Shown in pieces: positions 37,101 to 49,017 of a stretch of DNA of 64,000 bases. The stretch comes from Paralichthys olivaceus (lineage: Eukaryota; Chordata; Actinopteri; Pleuronectiformes; Paralichthyidae), in contig NC_091093.1 in NCBI RefSeq assembly GCF_024713975.1, positions 30,797,001-30,861,000 on the forward strand, in the 5' to 3' direction. The first letter of the stretch is position 1. Every line of letters starts with the position of its first letter. Below the pieces are notes generated by a model that searched no databases, had not been told where the DNA came from, and saw only the letters and a list, made by a program, of their open reading frames with translations. The translations under genes were made by a program, and so were the position numbers.

Positions 37101-40100
37101 AGTGACAAGACCTCCACCATCGAGCAGCTGCAGTCCAGCGCTGCAGAGACAGAAAAGGCTTTTGAGCGAGACAGAAACGCTTTGATCCAGAAGGTGGAGG
37201 AGCTTCACGATGAAATCAAGACATGTAAGAATGAGTTAAAGGAGAAATCTTCGTCTGCTGCTGCGGAGTTAGAAAGTGAGCTTGCACAGGTGAAGTCAGA
37301 AAAGGCCATTCTACAGAAGAAAGCCCAGGCTGCTTTGCTGTCACGCAAAGAGACGATGAAGAAAGCTCAAGAGAATGAAAAGAAATTAACTCAAGAACTG
37401 GCTGAGCTGAAAGACGACTACAAGGCTCTGCTGGAGCAACGCTGTCAGCAGACGAACGAGCTGAACGCCATCCAGTTAAACTTTGACGAGAAGCTCAGGG
37501 AGCTGGAGAGCCTCCATAAAACCTCTTTGTCATATCTGGATGAACTGGGCACTTTGAGGCAGCTGGTCGAGGAGCGGGACAAAACCCTTCAGGACCTGAA
37601 GATGTCTCTGGCTGAGAAAGAGAGCCAGTGTCATTCTCTGTCACACGTTCAGTCAGAGCTGGAAACCGTTAAATCCCAAGCTGAGAAAATGTCTCTGGAG
37701 ATGGCGAGCAAAGAGGATGTTCTCGTAGTCATGGAGCAAAGAACAGAAGCTTTGACGTCACAACTTCATCTTGCCGAGAACGACTTGGAGAGAGCACGAG
37801 AAGAGTTACAAGAGAAAGAAGAAGAGATTGAGAAATATAAGCAAACAATCAGGGTCGTCGAGGACGTGACCCAACAGGAGAAGCAAGTGAACATCTCTGC
37901 CGAACACAAGTTTAAAATCTTAGAGGAAGAAAAGGAAGCTGCTTTAGAGCAGGTGAAAGTGGAACTTGAGACAGCTCTTGCTTTAGTTTCACAGAAATCC
38001 CTGGAAGTTTTAACCATCCAAAAGACGCTAACTGAAACTCAGCAGCAGCTCAGTGAGGACAAACTTGTTTTGACTGAGGAGCTTGAAAAAGCACAACTGC
38101 ATTGTACCGAGACAGACAAGGTTTTGGATTCCTTGCGTCAAGAAAGAGAAAATGCCTTTCAATTAGTCTGTGATCTCAGAGGTGAGGTGGCCACGCTCAA
38201 CGAGCAACTGAAGGAGGCAGAGACGCTCAACGAGCAGCTCCATCAAAAGATGCCTGAGAAGTTTGAAGTGAAACTGAAGGAGAGAGACGAAGCTTTGTCG
38301 GTCTCTCAGGCTCGAGTAGCAGAAAAGGACGAGCTTATTGCTGCACTTGAACTGCAGTTACAGCAGCAATTAAAAATGCACGAAACTGTCATTGAAAGAA
38401 TGAGAGTCGATGCTGATCAGCATCAGAGATCTCAAGAAGACGGCAACAAAGCAAACAACCAAGACAACCAAAGCAAAATCACTCTCCTGACCAGGAAACT
38501 ACAAGCTGCGTTAGTATCCAGAAAAGAACTCTTGAAGGAAAATACAGCACTCAAGGAAGAAGTGGAAAAGCTTTCAGCCACACATGAAGCCAAAACAGCT
38601 GAATACTCTGACCTGGAATCATCAGTTTTCAAGTTGAAACAACAGAATACAGATCTGGAAACATCTGTGTCGTCACTGAACAAGGAGAAAGACGAGCTCA
38701 ACTCCCAAATTGATAGAATCCGTAATGAGAATCGCAGTCTGTCAGCGGCTTGTGACAGCTTGAAACTAACCATAGAAAACATCACTCAGCAGAAGCAAGC
38801 CTTCTCATGTCAGCTGGAATCTCTGAAGGACTCTCAAACTGACGAGTTGTCCAAGTGGAAGTCGAGGCACGCTGAGCTGAAGCAGGAGTACGAGTCTCTG
38901 TTGGAGGCTTATGAAAATGTTAGCAGTGAAATGGACAAAATGAGGCTGCTTCTGGAGGGGGCCAAACGAGACAGACAGGACGCCCTCCGCAAAGCACACA
39001 AGCAACAGACGGAGATGGAGACGATGGAGAAGCAAGCCAGAGACATGGAGGAGGAAAATGAAAGAATCAAAGAGAGGATGCAAAAATCTTTCAAAGAGAA
39101 ACTGCTGAAGATTAAGGACCTGGAGGAAGAGAATCAGAAAATCCAACTGGAGTTGACTGAGCATGAAGGAAAGCAGGAAACATTGATGTGCGAGCTCACT
39201 GACAGAAATAAAGAACTGGAGTCTGAGATCTGTCGACTTAAAGAGTCGTCAGAGGAGCTCAGAGAGAAAGTTACTGAGATCCAGGCTGAGAAAAGCCAAC
39301 TGGAAGAAAAGTTTGAAGAGGCCAGCAGCTCCTTGGAAAATAAGCACATGGAATCAAACACATACACAAACAACATGCAGCTGAAACTCGATGAAGCACT
39401 CGGCCTGAATAATTCTCTGACCGCTCAGATCGAGGCCCAGAAGACAGAGCTCGGTGCTCAGTCGGAAATCAACAACTTGTTACAAAAGGAGAAGAAAACT
39501 CTTTCTGAAAGAATTGAGGAGTTACAGAATGATCACGAGCTGCAGTTGGGAAAGAAAGACGACGTCGTCAAAGAGCTGAGGGACGTTATCAACCGTCACA
39601 GCCAAGAGACGATAAGTCTGAACGAGAAGGTGAGAATCTTGGAGGATGACAAGTCTCTTCTGCAGGAGGAGCTTGAAAACGTTCAAGAGATTTCGGACAA
39701 AGTGAAAAATGAAAACGAGTATTTGGAGACCGTGATCCTCAAGAACTCTGAAAAGATTGACGAGCTGACAGAGTCCGTCAGCGCTTTGCAAACCCAGAAC
39801 ACGCAGCTGTCGTCTCAGCTGGCGGCCATTAAGGAGAGGAGCAATGAGGTTCGACAACAAAAAGAAGAGGAGCAACTCAAATTGGTCCGAGAGTTTGAGG
39901 AGAAACTCAAGACGGTGCAGAGAGGCAACGAGGGCTCCAAGAATGTGAGGAACGAATTACGAGAGCTGCTCAAAGAAAAGCACCAGGAGATAAATCAGCT
40001 CCAGCAAAACTGTATCAGATACCAAGAACTGATTTTAGATTTAGAGAGCTCTTTGAAGAGCTCGCAGTCAGCCTGTGAACTCTTGGAGAAAGAAGTGAAG

Positions 40101-43100
40101 AAAGGTTCAGAGAAAATATCGGCTCTGGAAGAGAGAAGTAAAGAAGTTGAAGCTGCGCTCATAACAAACAGAAATCTTCTCCAGGAGGCGACAGACAAGA
40201 TTCAGAGTGTCCAGTCTGAGAAAGAACAGCTGCTTCTGGAAATGTCCCAGCAAAGTAAAAAGTGTGAAGAGCAGAAAACTTTGCCACAAAATATGGACGA
40301 GAGGCAAATAAATGCATATATGGAGAATCAGTTTATGTTGCAGCAACAGATAGACGACCTCAAAGAGTTGAAAGACAACGAAAGTCTAAAAGTGAATGAA
40401 CTGAAACAACATGTAGACGCTCAGAATCTTCAGATTAACACTCTGAGGAGAGCAGCCGAGACGAATGAAGCCAAACTCTCAGCTCTATCGTCCACTCCTC
40501 AAGGGGCAGATCGGACAAAACGCTGGAGCGAAATGTATCAGAAGACGTTGAACGAGAAGGACAACCAGCTCCTGGAACAGGGCTTTGTGATCAAAAGATT
40601 CCTGGAAGACATGAGAGTGAAAGACAAAGAGGTGAATGAGCTACGAGTTACCAAGTCAAGACTGGAGAGGACACTGAACGAATACTCCGTCGCTGCTGCT
40701 GCACAACAGAGGCAGCTGTTTGTGATGAGCGCAAGCAACGCTGAACTGAGCGAGTCCGCGGAGCTCATGACTGTGCAGGTGAAGGAACTCAGCGCCCACG
40801 TGGAAAGAACAGAACGTGATAAAAACGGACTGAACCGGCGGCTCGCGGACAAAGAGGATGTGATTTCTCGAATGCAGCTAAATCTCCAGCAGGTGGAGAC
40901 GATAAATACCGACATGGACGCTCAGCTGCTGCTCCTACAAACTCAAAACGACAAACTTCAATCTGACTTTGAGAAACAGGAGGGAATTTCTCTGCAACTG
41001 AAAACGCTGCTTCAGAGCAAAGATGCCGAGATCTCGTCTTTGCTGTCCTGTCGAGACGGACAAATGTCAGGCTATCTGGAGCAGCTCCAAGCTAACTATC
41101 GCTCGCAGGTCGCAGTTTACGAGGACAGGTTAACATCTTTACGCTACCAAAGGGAAAAGGCTGATAAAGGGTCAAGAGGCCTTGAGGCTAAAGTCAAAAG
41201 TCTGCAAATTAAAGTTAACAAGTCTGTCCAAGAAAAGGAGCAGATGGCAGCAAAGATGGAATCATTCAAGAACTCGATGGTGTCTTTACAAAGCGAACGG
41301 GAGCGACTCATGTCAGAATACAGAATACTGGAAGCTAAGAGTGAGTTGGGGTTGAAGGGTAAAGACGGCTCTGCTGATGGGGAAGGTGGTGCAGCCAAAG
41401 GCCTCAAACATGAGATCAGGAAATTGTTGCATCAGATGGATGATCTCAACTCGGAGAATGCGATGCTAAGGGCTCAACTGGTTCGATACAGGGAGGATCT
41501 GAATCAAGTTTTATCCCTGAAAGACAACCAGTTGAAGGTGCTGCTGAAGAAGCAGCAGGACGTGATTAAAAACCTGGAGAACCAAAAGGCTGCAGTAGAC
41601 AAGCAGCACAGAAAGTCCCGGTTGGAGCTGCAGAAGGAGGAAGAGGTGAGCGATTCGTTGAAAGAGGAGATTTCTAAACTTACAGCTCAGGTTTCAAAAC
41701 TGGAAATGGAAATATCAACTCAGAAAAATGACAGAGCCTCAACAAATGTGGGCAAAGTGATTTCTGATTTGCAGGAGGCTGTGGCAGCGAAAGCAGCGGA
41801 GTGTAATGACCTCCAGCAGAAACTTTTCTCTCAGAAAACCTTAAATGATGAGCTCAATGCAAAAATGCAGCTGGTCGAAAAGGAGACGGACAAAAAACTG
41901 GCTGAGGCGGAAGATAAATACAACACCGAGCTGGACACCTTCGAGCGCGAGGTGGAGCTGATGAGGAATGAGCACGAGACCGCTGAGCAACGAGTGGCAG
42001 AACTCGCCAAAGACCATCTCCAAGTGGAGCAGCAGTTATCAGAGGCCAAAACTCAAAGTAAAGATGTGATGGCTCAGAACGAGTCTCTGTGCAAAGCCAT
42101 GGCTGCTCTACAGAACGACCGAGATCAGCTCATCGAAGACTTCAAGATCCTGAGGAACAGATATGACGAAGAGCTCCGAGAGACTCAGGCAGCGCTGAAC
42201 AAGGTGGAGCGCAGCCTGCAGGACGCCACCTCTGACCTGGCCATGTTTGCCAAAGAGCGGGACATCCTTGTCCATAAAGTCAACGCTTTGGAGAGCAAGG
42301 ACACCGACGCAGAGCTGAGCAAGTTGTTGGATGAGCTGACGAAGGCCTTGTCGGAGAAGGAGCGGGAACTGAAGCAGGTCGCCATGGAAAATATCACGTA
42401 CAGCCGGCAGCTGTCGGCGTTCTCCAGATCAATGGCCAGCCTCCAAAACGACCGCGACAGGTTGATGGATGAGTTGGTCGGGACCAAACGAGCGGTTGAG
42501 TCCAGACAAGGTTCGAGCCCAGAGACCTCCTCCTCCTCCACGAGTGTGGAAAAGTCTGAAGGAGGCGGCGTCAGTTTCCTCCAGAGTGAGAGAGACGGGC
42601 GGGTGAGTCAAGTCGTCGGCTGTGATGTGGGTTTGGCTGTTGCTTGCTCTTCTGTCTCTGTTGTGGTTTCATCTGACGGACATGAAGCATGAACAGATTG
42701 TTTTCTACCATTGCTTTGACTTGCATGGTATATTTCTGTTGGGATGCACATGTTCTGTGAAACTTGGTGTTTGATTTATCTTTTTAACTTGTTTAACTTT
42801 CTGACTGATGTGTCATCGTTTGTTTTTGCAGAAGATGAACGAGCTTCAACAAACTCGCAGGAGCCCAGATGAAGAAATCAGCAGCTCTCAGGAAGAAGCA
42901 GCGAATCTGAGGTAGAAGTAGACACAAGATTTTAATCTTTCAGTTTAATCTTTTAAAGGGAATTGGAGACGTCACACGTTGGTTTATTACAAGTTTCACC
43001 CTAAACACACACATAATTAATTAAGAGACTTAGTTACAGGTCTTAATTTTGGCCAAACTGTCGTAAACACCATGATTCCAACAGCAAAGAGCAAAGTGCT

Positions 43101-44820
43101 CAATGAGACGTGTTTATTCTTGTTCATGTCACTGATGGAGTTCTGTTGTGTACAGTTGGACGGACAAAGACAGGAAGGACTCACCTCAAGTCAAAGTGAG
43201 TTTACACCAACATTCTGCTTCTGTGTGCAGACTGTGACACGTATGACTGGAGATGTGACTCGTGTTCTCATGTTTTCACCACAGTCATGAACATTATAGT
43301 TCACATACTTGTTACACATGTTACTGGAGTATTCCACTAGAGGGCACACCACAGAAATGCAAAGAAAAGTATTTATTTCATGAACCCACGTGTTGACTTG
43401 CTTGCAGCATGAAGCGGTCGCTCTGTCTGGTGCGAGTGTGACGGAGGAGGTGGTGAGGCGGTTGGAGGCAGAGAGGGTTCAGCTTCACAGAGATCTTCAG
43501 CGCTGCGTGTACGAGATCCAACAACGAGACCAGTACTTCCAGCAGCTCAACGCCAAGGTACTAAAACACACGACCACGACGACAGCGCAGTCAAGATAAA
43601 ATACACAGTTCAAGAGACAAAGACATGAACCTTGGTTTTATCCAAGTCCCGACTTTCAGGTGTGAAAACACTGAATCTTCCTTCAACAAACTTTTCTCCT
43701 CACTCCTCCCCCCTCCCTCTCCCCCTCCCCCAGCTGCAGCAGGCCGTCGAGGAGAAAGGTGCAGTCGCAGCTCAGCTGAGGTCCGTGTCCCAAACGCTGA
43801 GGGACACACAGAACCGCTGCCACTGGCTGGAAAGACAAGGACAAGCTCAGGTAGATGATCCGGCACATGTTCGTCAGTTCCACGTGTTTCTGTTGGACTG
43901 TTTCCACCTGAACCTTTCACAACTCAACATGGACTCTGACACGTGACAGAAAGTCTACGTAGAAATATTCTCTTATAAAGTTGCAACTGTATGTTCCTGT
44001 AATACTGTGTCCTCACCACCAGGGGTCAGTATATGCTGAGGTTGCACCAGGAGCTCCACAGGAGAGAAGCGACGACTCAATGATTCCTGAACCTGACGAA
44101 GCCAATCAGCTGCGAGAGAGGTGAGAAGAAGTCTGCCTGTGTGACTCTGTGACGCTTAACATGTTGTTAACATGTTGTTAACGTGTGCGTGCGTGCGTGT
44201 GTGCTGCGTATGTTCAGGCTTCTTGAGCTGGAGCAGATTCTGGCAGATGAGAGAACCAGGAGAGAAACAGCGGAGGAGGCTCTGCGTCTCGCTGAGGACC
44301 GAGCAAAGAGGTGAGCCTCAGGTTTATCGTCCAGACGACTCACTTGCGTCACGTTACTTGTGCGAGTTTGTAGAGCGATTATCGTTTCCTGTGAATATTC
44401 ACCCGTCGTCCTCTGGAAGCGTCTCCTTCAGATTCTGGTTCCTATTCTTCAGTGTGAGACCTTGTGTCTGTGTTGCAGTGTGGACACTCAGAGAGATTTC
44501 AGTATTGAGATGGAGACAGAGGACGAGTGGGACGCTCTGAGTCTGGACCCCAACCAACCTCTAATAACACGCCAGGTGAGTTTTAATCTCTTCTTCATGT
44601 TCCTCTCACCTGCAGGACGTCTTGTCTGTTTCTCTCACTGTCTTCCTTCTGCCCCCTGCAGGTGAAAGGCGGCATGGCGGCGTGTCGACGATGGCTCAGA
44701 GGGCGGAGCCTCTACTTCTCAAGGCTGCTGACGAGCCGCGCCCGCTCTCGACACCTCTTCCTCTTCTACCTTCTCACGATACACGTGCTGGTCCTCCTGT
44801 GCCTCACTGGAGCCCTCTAG
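19130..44820 (+). CDS. golgb1: Giantin (golgin subfamily B member 1)
   Basis: Very long coiled-coil tether on the Golgi rim, linked in vertebrates to COPI vesicle tethering, cisternal organisation and glycosylation. Coding exons: 19130-19174, 20102-20257, 20534-20671, 21084-21197, 21547-21702, 22003-22179, 22280-22402, 22832-22945, 23077-23380, 23605-23720, 23858-23975, 24179-24270, 24354-24504, 27412-27518, 27788-27911, 29325-29458, 30020-30129, 30372-30540, 30617-30721, 31272-42602, 42832-42911, 43156-43195, 43408-43557, 43734-43850, 44023-44120, 44218-44310, 44479-44575, 44662-44820. All 28 join in phase, giving about 4,905 aa; human giantin is 3,259. Landmarks shared with human: [18 protein letters not shown] near the start, [33 protein letters not shown], and a C-terminal arginine-rich stretch then a membrane anchor ending LLCLTGAL. 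The start follows an acceptor by 15 nt and has an in-phase neighbour. Weakest junctions: donor GTTATT at 23381 and the 40 bp exon. Confidence 0.93.
20774..20888. mobile_element. Inverted-repeat MITE, copy 1 (golgb1 intron)
   Basis: Ends CATAAACTGTTTTCAGAC and GTCTGAAAACAGTTTATG are perfect reverse complements; the element is 115 bp. Its centre (CACGTAGAAGACGAAGACGT) recurs in the 532 bp copy at 28.7 kb. Confidence 0.75.
24505..27411 (+). other. golgb1: Longest golgb1 intron in the 5' half
   Basis: This 2.9 kb intron holds a C run near 24908, a G run of about 25 near 26192 and the MITE remnant at 26416. No further in-phase exon with good borders was found. Confidence 0.6.
26416..26471. mobile_element. 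Inverted-repeat MITE remnant, copy 2 (golgb1 intron)
   Basis: 15 bp perfect inverted arms CTGTTTTCAGACATG / CATGTCTGAAAACAG, 56 bp overall. Same terminal sequence as the elements at 20.8 and 28.7 kb, with most of the interior lost. Confidence 0.65.
27788..27911 (+). other. golgb1: golgb1 exon with two in-phase donors
   Basis: Donors at 27878/27879 (GAG/GTTGGT) and 27911/27912 (CAG/GTGTGA) both leave phase 1 and both join the next exon at 29325. They differ by 33 nt, adding or removing 11 residues rich in Trp and Pro (includes WWPEYSTPD). I used the distal donor because it is the better match. Confidence 0.55.
28665..29196. mobile_element. Inverted-repeat element flanked by TTAA, copy 3 (golgb1 intron)
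   Basis: Termini GCTGTTTTCAGAC and GTCTGAAAACAGC are perfect inverted repeats, each flanked by TTAA (28665-28668, 29193-29196). That is the target duplication of piggyBac and Kolobok type transposons. The length is about 532 bp with no coding region, so it is non-autonomous. It is the longest copy here and so most likely closest to full length. Confidence 0.75.
30936..30974. repeat. Perfect 15-bp-stem hairpin in golgb1 intron
   Basis: CTCAGTCATGAGATG and its exact reverse complement are separated by a 9-nt loop. It is in the intron preceding the giant exon, on the transcribed strand. Confidence 0.85.
31272..42602 (+). other. golgb1: Giant 11.3 kb coding exon of golgb1
   Basis: A single uninterrupted exon of 3,777 codons between acceptor TTTTCAG (31271) and donor CGG/GTGAGT (42602/42603). 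The encoded protein is almost wholly heptad-rich coiled coil (Glu, Lys, Gln, Leu, Ser). An open frame continues 108 nt upstream of the acceptor and 90 nt beyond the donor, but both extensions are intronic. Three copies of a basic LQAxLxxRK motif occur at about 36.77, 37.33 and 38.50 kb, as in human giantin. Confidence 0.9.
32334..34247 (+). repeat. golgb1: 319-codon tandem duplication inside golgb1 giant exon
   Basis: Two units of 957 bp (32334-33290 and 33291-34247). Landmark codons are at exactly 957 nt spacing: [19 protein letters not shown] (32442/33399), LEKT (32613/33570), NHKDELN (33039/33996 for the His codon region). Similarity is moderate at protein level and low at DNA level, so the duplication is old, and no net indel has accumulated between the landmarks. 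Confidence 0.8.
43334..43347 (+). promoter_or_regulatory. CTCF-core site in golgb1 intron
   Basis: CCACTAGAGGGCAC fits the CTCF core at all 14 positions. Confidence 0.4.
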
Positions 44821-45604
44821 TGACGCGATGCTGGAACTAACAAGCTCGAGGTTTAAAAGCTGAAGTCTGTATTTGTTTTTTCTGAAAAGTTTTTTCTCCA
44901 CGTTCTCGTTCAGTCGCACATTTTCCTGGTTCAGGTTCAGCACAGCTATTTTGACGTTAAGGTTAATGTTGACTACGTGCGGATTCAGTTTGAACTTTTC
45001 ACTCGTTCATTTAATCATTAATCATTTCAGTTGTTTTTTCAATCGAAACAAAACATTATTGATCAGAATCAAAGAACTGGTTTGATTTGTTTAGATTATT
45101 TCAGTAGATTTTCTAGATACATTTTATTTTGGAACTGAGGCCTTTAGAAACCACACGCCTCTTTCTTCATCATCGTATTCTCTTCCTTCTTCTCCTCCTC
45201 CATCTTCTTCTTCTTCTCCTCCTCCATCTTCTTCTTCTTCTTCTTCTCCTCTTCCATCCTCTTCTTCTTCTTCTTATCTTTCTTCAAACACATTATTAAT
45301 ATTATTGTTATTAATATTTTTGTGGCTTGTTGCCTTGGGACGTGGTCAGAGACTGAACTTCTGCGGATGATGTATCATTATGAAAACACTTCCTGTTTCG
45401 ACACGACGTTATGAAATCCATTTCCTGTCCAGCTCCACGTTCTTCACCTGAGAACAAACGTCTCGTCTGCCGTTCACATAAAATCCTGCTTCTCAGACGC
45501 GATGCTGAGTTTAAACTATGCACTGAAGAAAACACTCATGTAATTATCTCATACGAGCTCAGCAGCGCCCCCCCCCATCACCCTGATACCTTTAAACTGT
45601 AGAG

Positions 45605-45680
<76 letters not shown>

Positions 45681-46230
45681 CCACTTGCTCAGTAAAGTCA
45701 TAGAGAGGAAGATAAAATCTCTCCACATGAAAGTTCACTGTAAACAAAGACACGAGGTTTGTATTTAAGTTGGTCTCCTGTATTTATGTGGATGCTGTAG
45801 AGTATCTGTATGTATGTACAGTATATAAATGTATTTCTATCCACTCGGCAGACATATGATGAGTGTACATTTCTCATTGATCGTTTTCAACTAACGAGCC
45901 AGAAAAAGATTTCAAAGAAAAGAATGTCTGTTGTTTCAAAGACGAGTGAAACAGAACAAGACGTGTGACGGGTTTTTTTTCTGGCTGGTTAATTGACGGG
46001 TTGATTGATTTATAGTTTGCGGTACTCTGTTGTAATGATCTGTACATAAAGATGATTGATGGACGAAAAGATGAGCTGAATCTATTTATGAAAAAGGTTA
46101 ACTACTGACAAAAGGCTTATTTTCTCTACCGCCTCTATTTTTCGGAGCTGATGACACGAGGCTTCAGTCGGTGCAATACTGTGTCACACTTTACCATCGC
46201 AAAGAACTTTAATAAAGCTTATTCCACTTT
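44821..46230 (+). other. golgb1: golgb1 3' UTR
   Basis: About 1.4 kb from the stop codon to the poly(A) region. It holds a CTT/CCT-rich repeat (45180-45275) and a (GT)n tract (45608-45675), and no open exon. Confidence 0.65.
46211..46216 (+). terminator. golgb1: golgb1 poly(A) signal
   Basis: AATAAA followed within 30 bp by T- and GT-rich sequence. Confidence 0.65.
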
Positions 46231-46239
46231 TCCTCACTT

Positions 46240-47740
46240 TGTCCACATGATGTGTGTTTTACTCACAGTGTGCGGTGATGAACCACAAGGTGGCGCCGCC
46301 ACTTATTCAACCGTCACAGTTTAGATTTCAAATATTTTGACTCAGCACATCAACAACATTGATCCATCAATTGTGAATAAAGATGGACGGAGCGTTTCCA
46401 CTTCCTCCCACTAACCAGAGAAGAAGTCAAAATATGTCGGAACACTGCCGATAAGCAGAATGTTGCGTGTAATCAGCTTATTACTCCCTGGTAGAAATGC
46501 TTCATATAAAATATGGACCTTTTGTCCAGAAGCAGGTGTATGTAATTGTTTTAGTCGTATAGATAAACGTTTTACACCATGTACCACTTCAGAACATCTG
46601 ATGCTGTCCATGTACCACAGTCAGGACCAGCTACTTTGAGAGCTTTGAAAAACATTCTAGAAATACGATGTATTATTATTATTAACATTAAAACTCAGCA
46701 GCGTCGGCCAAATCTACAGTTCACACAAGAAGAGGCTTTGTTCCTGATATGAAAATGATTAAATGTTGTCGGACACAGACGCTGTAGAACTAGAACATCC
46801 ACTTCAACACTTCCACACACACTGGTGGAGGCTCCGCCCCCTCCAATTAAACTACTGAGGAGACTTCCTGTGATCACGTTTGTCCCGAGTTCAATTCGTC
46901 TCTTTGAGCGATTGATTCTATAAAAGAATTGTTCTGAGTTCCTCAGTGAGTTGGATGTAATGTGCACATGAAGCCACTAGATGGCAAAGTCTTCTCATTT
47001 AATACAGGAGCCACAAACACATGAAAATAAAACAAACAGATGGAAATCAAACAGTCGCTCCTGTTTGTTTACTCCTCAGACTCGTGATGAGCTACAACAG
47101 AGATTTGTTTCTGACTTGATTCACTCAAACAGGAATCAAATATTTTCATGGCAGGTGTCAACATTAATCTCCCTCTACGGTTTAAACGTGTTAACATGTC
47201 CGCTTGCACCTTCTATATGATAAAACCCACATGTAGCGTTTGTTGTCGAGGATTCTCATTCACTTGATCTCTGGTGAACTTTGACCAGTGGCTGACCTCA
47301 CTTGGCCGTCATTGGCACATCTTCCTCCTGTCTCCTCCTCTTCAGCATCAACGTCTGCAGTATTCAAATGCAAAAAAAAAAAACAGTCAGAAGCTCCGAA
47401 ACCAAACATGTCGACTTGTGGTCGGGCTCAGCAGCTGGAACGAGCTCGTCAGCTGCATTTGATATCATCTTAGCACTTAGATCCATCATGAAATGATGAA
47501 TGGAGGAAGGTGTCACCCAGAAAATCAGCTCAGCTCTTTTACATTTATTTGAGGCTGAAATACAATTTTTCATTTTATTTATTATTCGTATTCTTATTAT
47601 CTCAATGGTAACCATCAGTAATTAGTAACGGTTGCTAGGGGGTGTGGCTTTGGCACAGATCCTATTCCTTTGATCTGAAATTCCTTTGATGCCAATAAAT
47701 ATCTTAATAAGAATGTATTTGTTGTTTTGGCTTTGATCCC
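46240..47740. other. Intergenic region after golgb1
   Basis: No recognisable gene. A CTCF-core-like site (CCACTAGATGGCAA, 46974-46987, 13 of 14) is present. A possible splice acceptor (CCCCAG, about 47742) precedes the orphan reading frame. Confidence 0.5.
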
Positions 47741-47851
47741 CAGCTGGTGGGACACATCACAGCCGACACAAAGAAGAGGAATTATAAACGAGGAAGGAAT
47801 TTACTATTCAGCCACAGTTTATAACCGGAATTCAACTCGCATAGAAAAACA

Positions 47852-48631
47852 GTGACAATGATCCCAAACAAATTGGATCGACATGCTTACGCAAGCGTGT
47901 TTCTGGCAATCCCATCACGACGGGGATCCAAGCAGGTCATCGAGCAGGATGAGTCTAAGTTGGACACATCCGAGCTGTACGTACCTGAGCTGGTCCTGTC
48001 TGAGGGGGACGGACCCGGGCTGCACACACCCAAGCTGGACAAACCCAAACAGAACATGGAGCAGAATGGGTCTGATGAGGATGAGATGGACAAACCTGTG
48101 CAGGACGAGTCTGATCAGAATCAGAAATACTTTATTGATGAGGATGAGATGGACACACTTGTGCAGGGCAAATCCAAGATTAGCTTATCCCAGCTGGACA
48201 TAACCGTGCTGGGCATGTCCCAACTACAAATATACGAGTTGGACAAAGCAGTCCACAAACAAATGGACAAAGTTGCCTTGAGGGTCATCGTAGACAAATT
48301 TGTCTTGAAGGCTCAACATAACTCAAAACTGAGGTACACCAGTACAGAGCTTGAGATAATCATGGAGCATCTGTGGGAGTTGATATGGACAGAGGTCAAA
48401 AACAAACATTTTGTCATCAGCCGGGACACATGCAAACACCTGCACGGGGACGTTTACCAGGCCCTGTGTAAGGAGTGGTGCTGTAAAGGCAACCTGATGA
48501 CGCTTCTCAGTTTACAGGAACCATTAGTGGACACGTACATCATCACCACGTTCAAAAAGTACCTGACTTTACCCAAAGACCACAGCTTCACAGGGACGAT
48601 GAGAACATGGATCAGCTCTACATTTTCATAA
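47852..48631 (+). CDS. Orphan 259-aa protein, no recognised family
   Basis: Intact single-exon reading frame with a usable start context (ACAATGA) and a poly(A) signal 380 bp after the stop. The N-terminal half (about 30-135) is acidic and built from loose repeats of LD/ELD/DEMD; one stretch, DEDEMD.x.VQ, is duplicated at a 63-nt (21-codon) offset (48074 and 48137). The C-terminal half (about 140-250) looks globular, rich in Leu, Val and aromatics, with four Cys, and contains LHGDVYQALCKEWCC. No signal peptide or membrane segment is visible. I do not recognise the family and give no function. It could be a lineage-specific gene, a retrocopy, or the last exon of a longer gene, since an acceptor-like CCCCAG lies about 110 bp upstream in AT-rich DNA. 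Confidence 0.55.
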   Translation: MTMIPNKLDRHAYASVFLAIPSRRGSKQVIEQDESKLDTSELYVPELVLSEGDGPGLHTPKLDKPKQNMEQNGSDEDEMDKPVQDESDQNQKYFIDEDEMDTLVQGKSKISLSQLDITVLGMSQLQIYELDKAVHKQMDKVALRVIVDKFVLKAQHNSKLRYTSTELEIIMEHLWELIWTEVKNKHFVISRDTCKHLHGDVYQALCKEWCCKGNLMTLLSLQEPLVDTYIITTFKKYLTLPKDHSFTGTMRTWISSTFS

Positions 48632-48674
48632 AATATGAAGTGTGGCAGAAGGTTTACTCTGAGTACTGTTTTCC

Positions 48675-48678
<4 letters not shown>

Positions 48679-48713
<35 letters not shown>
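48679..48713. repeat. (TA)n microsatellite in orphan gene 3' region
   Basis: TA repeat of about 35 bp, 48 bp after the stop codon. Confidence 0.9.
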
Positions 48714-48715
<2 letters not shown>

Positions 48716-49011
48716 TGTATAAACATTTCAGAATATAGGACGAGCGTGAATACCCCTTGTACATTTAAGGTCTTCTGCACCAAGGTCTTGCTTTTGCCTC
48801 CATCGCTCCTGTTGTTACTTTCATTTGCACCAAAGCAGTGAAACTGATTCACAATCACTTCCTTCATGGACAGATTGAACTTTAACTGACTTATACTCGT
48901 CCTCATTTCTTTGTATATGAAAAAATAATATTTACCTCCAACTGATTTTGTGCTGTTCCAGCTTCACTCGTGATCTTTTTGTACAAAGCTTTTTTCTGAG
49001 TGAGGCTCTAC

Positions 49012-49017
49012 AATAAA
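49012..49017 (+). terminator. Poly(A) signal of the orphan gene
   Basis: AATAAA followed by TTCTGTTTTTCTGTG, a typical GU-rich downstream element. Confidence 0.6.

Noticed and set aside
31541-42611. Many antisense open frames across the golgb1 giant exon
   Set aside because: Mirror frames of a Glu/Lys/Gln-rich coding exon; they lack coding features of their own and golgb1 explains the region.
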